From Puniceicoccales bacterium (lineage in GTDB: Bacteria > Verrucomicrobiota > Verrucomicrobiia > Opitutales > UBA9783), in assembly GCA_031260015.1 (NCBI GenBank), contig JAIRKR010000053.1:1-21355 (forward strand): 21,355 bases of DNA, written 5' to 3'. The stretch's first letter is position 1. Every line of letters starts with the position of its first letter. Positions 15,451-21,355 of the stretch are shown here, piece after piece. Under the pieces are notes generated by a model that saw nothing but the letters and a program-made list of their open reading frames with translations, searched no databases and was not told the origin of the DNA. The position numbers were made by a program, and so were the translations under genes.

Positions 15451-16626
15451 ATGAAAATTTCGTTTCTATTAAGTGTTGTGGGGTATGTACAATGGACAAC
15501 TTGGGTTGCTGCAGTTCAAAATTATGTGTTGGCAACCGACGATAAGTACGTCATGCCAACGGCTGTGGCCGTGCAATCCGTAAAAACTAGTGATCCGTAC
15601 AGTACTTTTCAAATCATTATTTTTACGGATGGTGTATCCCGTGAAAACGTTGATAAACTGCAAACCATGTCCAACGAACGGTGTACGATTGTCCTGGTCG
15701 ATTTGCAGGAGCCTCAATGGAAATCAATGCCAACGATAGATGGTCAGCAGATAGATTTAATGGACTTTGCAAACAAAATTAAAAGCGATAGATGGAGTCG
15801 ATTGGTTAACCTACGCTTGCTATTCCCGGATATCTGGTATTCAGGTTTGTTGCCGGAAAGCGTACAAAATCTCGATAGTTTTTTATGGTTGGATTCGGAT
15901 CTTATCGTTGTAAAAAGTTTAGCCCCTTTATTTGACGAATGTGAGTGTATCAATCAGGAGATCATTGGCGCAAATTTATACTTTCCGCTGCACGGAGGTG
16001 TGGGTTGGGTGAACACGCAGTATATTTTTGATTCGTCGTCCACAGATCAAGACGATGAACACGGATTTGCTCGTATCAGTGGAGGAGTTGTCTTTTGGAA
16101 GATTGAGATGTTGGTGAATCGTTTTATTTTGCAGGGATTCAATGAATTTTTAGCATTGTATTGGGAAAGAAAACGTAGAGAAAGAGAAAACCCACAAGAG
16201 GAGACTATCATGGGTGATTTTCTGAGGCAGCAAAAACGCGTATATTTTTTTAGTCCACAGTATAATGCGAATCCTGATCCCGCATTTCAATGTAGCCTTT
16301 TAACGGCTTGGCCAGAAATTCCAACAGAAGCAGATTATCGCCAAAGAATTCATATGGGGCTCATTAGAAATGATGAACGGGGCAACCCTTTAACTGCTTT
16401 GGAAGCTCAGAAAGATATGATATGTTTTAATGAGCATATGCAAGCGCTTTGCAAAGGAGATGTGTGTATTTTTCATTGGGATTGTGTAAAAAAACCATGG
16501 AAAAAAAGTCGTTCCACCGTTTACAGTGATATTCCAACATGTTTATGGACTATCTGTCGCCAGCAAACACCTTTTAAAACATCTTTCCCTACTCCTCAAA
16601 AAATAGAAATAGACTTGACAGAATAA
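15451..16626 (+). CDS. GT8-family glycosyltransferase with N-terminal signal peptide
   Basis: A 391-residue retaining glycosyltransferase of the GT8 fold, which uses a nucleotide-sugar donor and a metal. The start of the fold is NYVLATDDKYVMPTAVAVQS (24-43). The DxD metal/donor motif is DSD at 148-150 in FLWLDSDLIVV. The acceptor-side block is ARISGGVVFWK (about 207-217) and the C-terminal motif is HWDCVKKPW (342-350), a variant of HxxGxxKPW. Residues 1-21 (Lys2 then a hydrophobic run ending Val-Ala-Ala) look like a cleavable Sec signal and stop just where the fold begins. An exported GT8 is odd, since donors are cytosolic; secretion towards a host is one explanation and membrane anchoring another. 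There are at least ten Cys residues. No strong ribosome site is seen; the start is kept because it carries the signal peptide. The substrate is unknown. Confidence 0.85.
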   Translation: MKISFLLSVVGYVQWTTWVAAVQNYVLATDDKYVMPTAVAVQSVKTSDPYSTFQIIIFTDGVSRENVDKLQTMSNERCTIVLVDLQEPQWKSMPTIDGQQIDLMDFANKIKSDRWSRLVNLRLLFPDIWYSGLLPESVQNLDSFLWLDSDLIVVKSLAPLFDECECINQEIIGANLYFPLHGGVGWVNTQYIFDSSSTDQDDEHGFARISGGVVFWKIEMLVNRFILQGFNEFLALYWERKRRERENPQEETIMGDFLRQQKRVYFFSPQYNANPDPAFQCSLLTAWPEIPTEADYRQRIHMGLIRNDERGNPLTALEAQKDMICFNEHMQALCKGDVCIFHWDCVKKPWKKSRSTVYSDIPTCLWTICRQQTPFKTSFPTPQKIEIDLTE

Positions 16627-16662
16627 GCATTTAAGGTCAGGGTTCATCTTTTATTCGTCACC

Positions 16663-17901
16663 ATGACTCGTTTTTCAGATTTAAATCTTAACACATCTAT
16701 TTTAAAAGCATTGTCGGAACAATCTTACAAGACGCCAACACCGATACAGCAACAAGCCATACCGCATATATTAACCGGGAACGATTTCTTAGGTATTGCG
16801 CAAACGGGAACCGGTAAAACAGCAGCGTTCGTTTTACCTTTATTGCATCGTTTAAGCGAAGATCGTACTTCGAAAAATTGGCATTTGCCCAGGTCGATTA
16901 TTTTAACTCCCACGAGAGAATTGGCCGCGCAAATCCATAAAAAACTAAAAGATTATGGGAAATACTTAAAATTAACGTACGGTGTTATTTTTGGTGGCGT
17001 TAATGAAAAACCTCAAATACACATGTTGCATAAAGGGGTTGATGTTTTAGTGGCTACGCCGGGCCGATTTTTAGACCTTTTGCAACAAAAATGTTTTTCG
17101 CTGAAATATGTCCAGTGCTGCGTATTAGATGAAGCGGATCGCATGTTGGATATGGGATTTTTACCGGATATAGAACGTATTGTTAAACAATTACCCCAAT
17201 GCCGACAAACTTTGTTATTTTCGGCAACGTTACCCAAAGCAATCGAGCACCTATCGGATCAATTTTTAAATCATCCCGTACGTATAGACATTACACCGCC
17301 GGCAACAGCTTCCAAAGATGTTGAGCAAAGCTTATTTTTTGTGCAGAAATCGCAGAAGCAGGAACTGTTGCGCAACATTTTAAAACACGATGCTTGCAGA
17401 CGTGTGTTGGTTTTTACGCGCACCAAGTTTGCTGCCGATCGAGTTTGCAAAGGATTGAAGAAGGGGGAGGTGGCTTCGTCTGCCATCCATGGAGATAAAT
17501 CGCAACGGGAGCGCGAAAGGGCGTTGAATAAATTCAAATTGGGAACCATACGTGTCCTGGTAGCCACCGATGTGGCCTCGCGAGGTATCGATGTGGCGGA
17601 TATCACTCACGTAATTAATTACGACTTACCCGAGGAGCCCCATGGTTATGTGCATCGCATTGGACGAACGGGGCGTGCCGGCAATAGAGGATGTGCTTTT
17701 TCGTTTTGCGATTCTGAAGAAAAATCCCTGTTGAAACATATTGAAAAATGTATTCAAAAAGAAATTCCAGTGACGTCGGCAAAAGTTTTTTGGCCCGATT
17801 TCGAGCCCATTAGGGTGCCTGAAAGTGAAAAAACTAAAAAAACTCCAAGGGCCCGCTTTTATAATGCTAAATTTGCCCGAAAGAAGCGAAGCAGTGCGTG
17901 A
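16663..17901 (+). CDS. rhlE: DEAD-box ATP-dependent RNA helicase (RhlE type)
   Basis: Unwinds RNA duplexes, in bacteria mainly in ribosome assembly and mRNA decay. It is 412 residues and has the full motif set: Q motif PTPIQQQAI (25-33), motif I AQTGTGKT (46-53), PTREL (83-87), TPGR (132-135), DEAD (156-159), SAT (187-189), then HGDKSQ, DVASRGIDV and HRIGRTGRAG in the second RecA domain. The short basic tail (KKTPRARFYNAKFARKKRSS) is typical of the RhlE/CsdA-like group and helps bind RNA. It lacks the long C-terminal domains of DeaD or DbpA. It follows the GT8 gene by 36 bases on the same strand and may be cotranscribed. A hairpin of 7 bp (AAAATGT 17913-17919 with ACATTTT 17938-17944) lies after the stop, without a good T run. 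Confidence 0.94.
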   Translation: MTRFSDLNLNTSILKALSEQSYKTPTPIQQQAIPHILTGNDFLGIAQTGTGKTAAFVLPLLHRLSEDRTSKNWHLPRSIILTPTRELAAQIHKKLKDYGKYLKLTYGVIFGGVNEKPQIHMLHKGVDVLVATPGRFLDLLQQKCFSLKYVQCCVLDEADRMLDMGFLPDIERIVKQLPQCRQTLLFSATLPKAIEHLSDQFLNHPVRIDITPPATASKDVEQSLFFVQKSQKQELLRNILKHDACRRVLVFTRTKFAADRVCKGLKKGEVASSAIHGDKSQRERERALNKFKLGTIRVLVATDVASRGIDVADITHVINYDLPEEPHGYVHRIGRTGRAGNRGCAFSFCDSEEKSLLKHIEKCIQKEIPVTSAKVFWPDFEPIRVPESEKTKKTPRARFYNAKFARKKRSSA

Positions 17902-18027
17902 GTGGGTGGCATAAAATGTTCTCCATGAGTAGGGATCACATTTTCAATAAAAAGATTTGCAAAGAGTTTTTTGTGTGAACTATGATTTCTTTTGATTGTA
18001 GGATTTAAGAACGCTAATAAAAAAACA

Positions 18028-18032
18028 AGAGG
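18028..18032 (+). promoter_or_regulatory. Shine-Dalgarno fixing the antiporter start
   Basis: AGAGG at 18028-18032 lies seven bases before ATG 18040. It argues against the in-frame TTG at 17992, which would add 16 non-family residues. Confidence 0.7.
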
Positions 18033-18039
18033 ATTTTTG

Positions 18040-19374
18040 ATGTCTCAGGGTGTACGTCCTTACGAAACAACCGAAAATAATTATAAAACAGCCGATGAAG
18101 TGAGTCGTGAATATACGTATTGGCGTCATAGACTTACGTATGGCCTCATTGTAGGGTATGCTTCCTTTTATCTTGTAAGACAAAATTTTTCAATGGCCAA
18201 GACGTCTCCGAAATTCCCTTTTAGCGCCGAAGCGGTGGGGTGGGGATTTTCTGTTTTTTCCATTATTTACGGTGTTTTTAAGTTTGTAAGCGGCGCCATT
18301 TGTGACCGTTCCAATGCCCGTTACTTTATGCCTGTTGGTTTGGCGTGTGCGGCATTGGCCAGTTTAATCGCAGGGTGCTGTCATTCGGCATTCTGTTTCG
18401 GTTTGATGTTGGCCGTGAGCGCTTGTTTCCAATCGATGGGCTGGCCTTCTGTTTCCAGAACTTTAACCCAGTGGTTCGGTCCACGTGAATTGGGTATGCG
18501 GTGGGGAATTGTAAACGCTTCGCATCAAATAGGCAGTATCTGCATTCTATTGGGGGGTGCTTGGTTGTTGGAGTGCTATTCCTGGCGTTATCTTTTTATT
18601 GTTCCGTCCGTCATTTGCTTCGCCATCGCAATTTGGTTGTGGGAGCGTTTAAGGGATACGCCCGAGTCTCTGGGATTGCCATCCGTAGAAGTTTATGAAG
18701 GTTTACAAACTGAAGAGGATATGCCTCCATCGGATGTGCGTGAGAGTTTTTTTACAATTTTTAAAGAGCATATCCTATTTAACTATCGCTTGTGGATCGT
18801 CTGCGTCGCCAATTTTTTTGTTTATTTTGTAAGAATGGGATACTTTTGTTGGGGGCCCACCATCATTGCGCAGACGCAACAAAGTGGCGTCATGGTAGCC
18901 GGTTGTAAGGTTGCTATTTTGGAAGCAGGAGGATTGCTAGGCGGCTTATTTGTGGGTTGGTTTACGGACAAATATATGCCGAGTCGAAGAGGCGTTTGCG
19001 GTGCTTACATGATGATTTTACTGGGCGTTGTCATTGGAATTTATTGGATTCTTACCAGCGTTGTTCAGGATCCTTTGTGGAGTGCGTGGATGGCAAGTCC
19101 AATTGTAGATACAATGTTTTGGGCCGTTACCGGATTTTTAATTTATGGACCCCAGACTTTGGGTGGATTATCGGGTGCCGAATTTGGTTCCAAAAAAGCC
19201 GCTGCCGCTGCTGCAGGGTTAACGGGCACGGTGGGTTATTTGGCCGGTGGATGCGTGGGCATTGGTGTTCCAACGATTGCCAGGTATTGGGGTTGGGATG
19301 CCGCTTACATTTCATTCGTTGTAACATCCATTTTGGGAGGCATATTTTTCGCACTCACCCTAAAGAAAAGGTGA
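18040..19374 (+). CDS. OPA-family organophosphate:phosphate antiporter (GlpT/UhpT/UhpC-like)
   Basis: A 444-residue major facilitator protein with about 12 hydrophobic segments in two halves. It belongs to the OPA group, which exchanges organic phosphates such as glycerol 3-phosphate or hexose 6-phosphate for inorganic phosphate across the inner membrane. The residues that bind the phosphate in GlpT are all in place: Arg47 in FYLVRQNF (Arg45 in GlpT), Lys81 in IYGVFKFVSG followed by DRSNAR (Lys80), His162 in NASHQIGS (His165) and Arg265 in VYFVRMGY (Arg269). The substrate cannot be told from sequence alone. No uhpAB-like sensor genes are adjacent, so a UhpC sensor role is unlikely. The start is set by a Shine-Dalgarno. 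It lies 138 bases after rhlE and may have its own promoter. The protein could supply phosphorylated carbon from outside the cell, for example from a host. Confidence 0.92.
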   Translation: MSQGVRPYETTENNYKTADEVSREYTYWRHRLTYGLIVGYASFYLVRQNFSMAKTSPKFPFSAEAVGWGFSVFSIIYGVFKFVSGAICDRSNARYFMPVGLACAALASLIAGCCHSAFCFGLMLAVSACFQSMGWPSVSRTLTQWFGPRELGMRWGIVNASHQIGSICILLGGAWLLECYSWRYLFIVPSVICFAIAIWLWERLRDTPESLGLPSVEVYEGLQTEEDMPPSDVRESFFTIFKEHILFNYRLWIVCVANFFVYFVRMGYFCWGPTIIAQTQQSGVMVAGCKVAILEAGGLLGGLFVGWFTDKYMPSRRGVCGAYMMILLGVVIGIYWILTSVVQDPLWSAWMASPIVDTMFWAVTGFLIYGPQTLGGLSGAEFGSKKAAAAAAGLTGTVGYLAGGCVGIGVPTIARYWGWDAAYISFVVTSILGGIFFALTLKKR

Positions 19375-19752
19375 TGTTTGAAAATGTTGCTTTAGGTCTA
19401 AAAGTTTATTTTTTCCAAATATAAACGAAGAAAAGTAATTGTGGTTTTAGGCCAAAAACATGCAAACCCAAGAAACAAATACGAGCTCCATCACGTAATC
19501 GTATCGTTGCCTTGATCTTTGTTGGTTAAACTCAGCGTGTCCTACCTGTGCAAAGCCCTTGTGGAACATAAGGTAAACTCTTAAAAAATCAGAACCAAAA
19601 AATTAATTTTCTCATTCGTAGTGATCATTATCAAACGCACAAAGAGCTGTTTTTATGAAAAATATTGTACTTTCTTGCAGATGTTAACATATGCGTACAT
19701 GTTATCTGTTGATCTTTGTGAGAATGCTAAAATCTTGAAAGAATTCTCTTTA
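19375..19752. other. 378-base gap between convergent genes
   Basis: No credible open frame or RNA gene was recognised. It lies between the 3' ends of the antiporter and the O-antigen ligase-like gene and should hold both terminators, but no strong one is visible. CTTT...AAAG followed by T-rich sequence just after 19390 is the nearest candidate. TAACAT...ATGTTA at about 19685-19704 is a 6-bp inverted repeat. Confidence 0.4.
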
Positions 19753-21225
19753 CTATTTAGCCTCTTTTAACTCTTTCCCTGCCAGCTTTGCAACGATGGC
19801 ACAAAATAGGAATATATATGCGAATCTGTAACTGGCTGAAAAAAATACAGAATCGCAACAGCCGGCAATGAGGTAGGCTCCATTTAAAGCGATGAGTACT
19901 TGACCGTAAAATTCATGTCTGTGTTTCCAGCCATAATAAAAACTGTAGCTAAACCAATACGTAAATGCAATTATTCCCAATAACCCCCACTGGGTGCAAA
20001 TATGTAACCATTCGTTGTGGGGTTGAGCGTGCCAGGTAGCTTTTTTATTGAGAAAACACCAGTTATGGTTCATCAGCGATTGTCCGAAAGAATAGGTCCC
20101 GTGACCCATAAGCGGTTTTTGTTTGACTAAAATGAAACATTGGTGTATCATTTTTAAACGTTCTGAACTGGAGGTATCCAATTGCCTGGAGGTATCCAAT
20201 TGCCTGGAGGCATCCAATTGCCTGGAGGCATCCAATAAAATTCCAAAGCAACCTAAATGCATGTAATTTAATGGCGTGTGCAATGGAAATTGTTTAAAAG
20301 GTTTTACGTCCATGTAATTATGGAGGTGATAGGTGAAAGATTGCTTAAAAGGATAGGTTTTTTGGCAGCGTAGTTTGCAAGAGTTGTATTGTGGTTTTAA
20401 CAAAGCAAGTACCGTTTGATACTGTGAGCATGCAAAGCTTTGAACGCGTATTAATAAATGGGTGGGTTTTTTATAGGCGCAAGTGATTATTGAGCCGACC
20501 AGCAGTGCGGATAAAAGTGAGCGCAGAAAGTATTTTTTTAGAAAAATAAGTATTATTAGACTGTATCCGATGACAAACACAACAAATCCTGTTTTTTCCG
20601 TATTGATATAGAGTAAATGGTAACAAAGCACTCCTATGAAACACATACGAATGATTTTCTGTTTAGATGTGCAGTACAGGGTCAATTGAGTCCCAAGGAG
20701 CACAAGGGTAAAAAATAAGCTTACGGCAATTGGATTCATGTGGTATCTATCTTTGTGAGATAAAATGCCGTAAAGAAAAAATAACAGACTGCCGATGACA
20801 AAGCTGCCTAATAATAGGGATGCAGATTTTTTATCGTAGTAAAAGTAGGGTAATAAAAGAATAAATAATAGAAAATAAGCATATTTTCTAAATCCATAGC
20901 TACTCACCGCCAATGAGGCATTAGAATATGCAATACCCAATAATGCTACGAAAACGATACAACATGCAGGTTTCCAAAAGGATATTCTTTTGTGAAAATT
21001 GTAAAATGTTGACTTAAAATTTTGATCAAAACAGTAGTGTAGCCACGCACATGTTATCAATCCTACCCAACCTATAGATACGAGGACTACAGAAAAATAA
21101 CAACCAATTCCTACGCACAATGCAAACCCTCTACCCAAGTACAATAAGAAACTCATTTTTTTTATTACAAATAAAGTTTTGCAAAAGACAACATTTTTGT
21201 GTGCCACTAACGCTATTACAGACAT
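19753..21225 (-). CDS. O-antigen ligase/polymerase-like (Wzy_C) membrane protein
   Basis: A 490-residue protein with about ten or more hydrophobic segments. It has a large loop (about 250-400) and a final membrane pair, the layout of the O-antigen ligase (WaaL) and polymerase (Wzy) family, which moves lipid-linked glycans on the outer face of the inner membrane. The family signature is in the late loop: GHGTYSFG (374-381) and QPHNEWLHICTQWGLLGI (401-418), with His403 as the likely catalytic-type His. Which glycan is moved is unknown. The loop contains a hexapeptide repeat (LDASRQ/LDTSRQ, residues 331-352) encoded by an 18-bp tandem repeat. ATG 21225 is chosen because an AGGTG lies a few bases upstream; Met24 (21156) is an alternative closer to the first membrane segment. 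The gene is Cys- and aromatic-rich. No other LPS genes are seen beside it. Confidence 0.8.
   Translation of the reverse strand: MSVIALVAHKNVVFCKTLFVIKKMSFLLYLGRGFALCVGIGCYFSVVLVSIGWVGLITCAWLHYCFDQNFKSTFYNFHKRISFWKPACCIVFVALLGIAYSNASLAVSSYGFRKYAYFLLFILLLPYFYYDKKSASLLLGSFVIGSLLFFLYGILSHKDRYHMNPIAVSLFFTLVLLGTQLTLYCTSKQKIIRMCFIGVLCYHLLYINTEKTGFVVFVIGYSLIILIFLKKYFLRSLLSALLVGSIITCAYKKPTHLLIRVQSFACSQYQTVLALLKPQYNSCKLRCQKTYPFKQSFTYHLHNYMDVKPFKQFPLHTPLNYMHLGCFGILLDASRQLDASRQLDTSRQLDTSSSERLKMIHQCFILVKQKPLMGHGTYSFGQSLMNHNWCFLNKKATWHAQPHNEWLHICTQWGLLGIIAFTYWFSYSFYYGWKHRHEFYGQVLIALNGAYLIAGCCDSVFFSASYRFAYIFLFCAIVAKLAGKELKEAK
20168..20236 (+). repeat. 18-bp tandem repeat (3.8 copies) within the O-antigen ligase-like gene
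   Basis: The unit ctggaggtatccaattgc occurs at 20168-20185 and 20186-20203. Then a one-base variant (gca for gta) follows at 20204-20221, and a 15-base partial copy at 20222-20236. On the coding strand each unit adds six residues, LDTSRQ or LDASRQ. Because the unit is a multiple of three, copy changes would not break the frame. Confidence 0.95.
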
Positions 21226-21355
21226 TATTTACACCTATATATGAAGGCAATGTATTTGGATGTTAAAATGTTTTAAATGCATCCGGATCTTAAGCAAAAA
21301 GATCTTACAAAATAATTGCTTTTTTGCGTTGAAAATAAGTTGCTTTTTCATTTTT

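Noticed and set aside
18957..19424. 155-codon plus-strand frame inside the antiporter gene
   Set aside because: It is an alternative frame of the OPA antiporter, rich in Arg, Cys and Gly as expected for a shadow, with no family match.
19621..19640. Fur-box-like sequence (TGATCATTATCA)
   Set aside because: Only about half of the 19-base consensus matches, and it lies between two convergent gene ends, not at a promoter.
1..21355. Possible mobile element, prophage, CRISPR or defence system
   Set aside because: No transposase, integrase, Cas or restriction-type protein and no regularly spaced direct repeats with unique spacers were seen; the only tandem arrays are the coding repeats at 2809-2895 and 20168-20236.

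Overview
This window is a moderately AT-rich, gene-dense bacterial chromosome segment with intergenic gaps of roughly 100-380 bases. The gene mix suggests a member of the Verrucomicrobiota, perhaps class Opitutae: a long single-chain M16 peptidase, FabV as enoyl reductase, a pgk-tpiA pair, Mpl, family 4 uracil-DNA glycosylase and an OPA-type sugar-phosphate antiporter. This placement is inference from gene content only and was not tested by a tree. The antiporter, a glycosyltransferase with an export signal and a small secreted Cys-rich protein would fit a host-associated life, but none of them proves it.

Layout. 1-2356 (+): 3' part of gatA and complete gatB, for Gln-tRNA(Gln)/Asn-tRNA(Asn) formation. 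2624-2996 (+): a small secreted Cys/His-rich repeat protein and a strong terminator. 3064-5592 (+): M16 metallopeptidase. 5776-5940 (+): a 54-residue C-terminally anchored membrane protein. 6134-8189 (-): fabV followed 4 bases later by a family 4 uracil-DNA glycosylase. 8380-8868 (+): ferritin with a strong Shine-Dalgarno. 9068-11175 (-): pgk-tpiA, with a decayed 3' end of an EF-Tu gene directly behind tpiA. 11536-12180 (-): typical 2-Cys peroxiredoxin. 12336-12422 (+): tRNA-Tyr(GUA). 12429-14791 (-): mpl, then a fused FolE-FolB protein for folate synthesis. 14945-15232 (-): FlgM-like small protein. 15451-19374 (+): exported GT8 glycosyltransferase, RhlE-type RNA helicase and OPA antiporter. 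19753-21225 (-): O-antigen ligase/polymerase-like membrane protein carrying an in-frame 18-bp tandem repeat.

How the parts fit. Most genes are housekeeping: translation (GatAB, tRNA-Tyr), fatty-acid synthesis (FabV), lower glycolysis (Pgk, TpiA), folate (FolE-FolB), peptidoglycan recycling (Mpl), DNA repair, and iron and peroxide defence (ferritin, peroxiredoxin). The antiporter could feed sugar or glycerol phosphates into the glycolytic steps. The GT8 enzyme and the O-antigen ligase-like protein point to surface glycans or, for GT8, to an exported glycosyltransferase. The least ordinary items are the FolE-FolB fusion, the zinc-knuckle-like secreted repeat protein, the tuf fossil, the signal-peptide GT8 and the repeat inside the O-antigen ligase-like gene. 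I see no CRISPR array, transposase, phage module or defence island.
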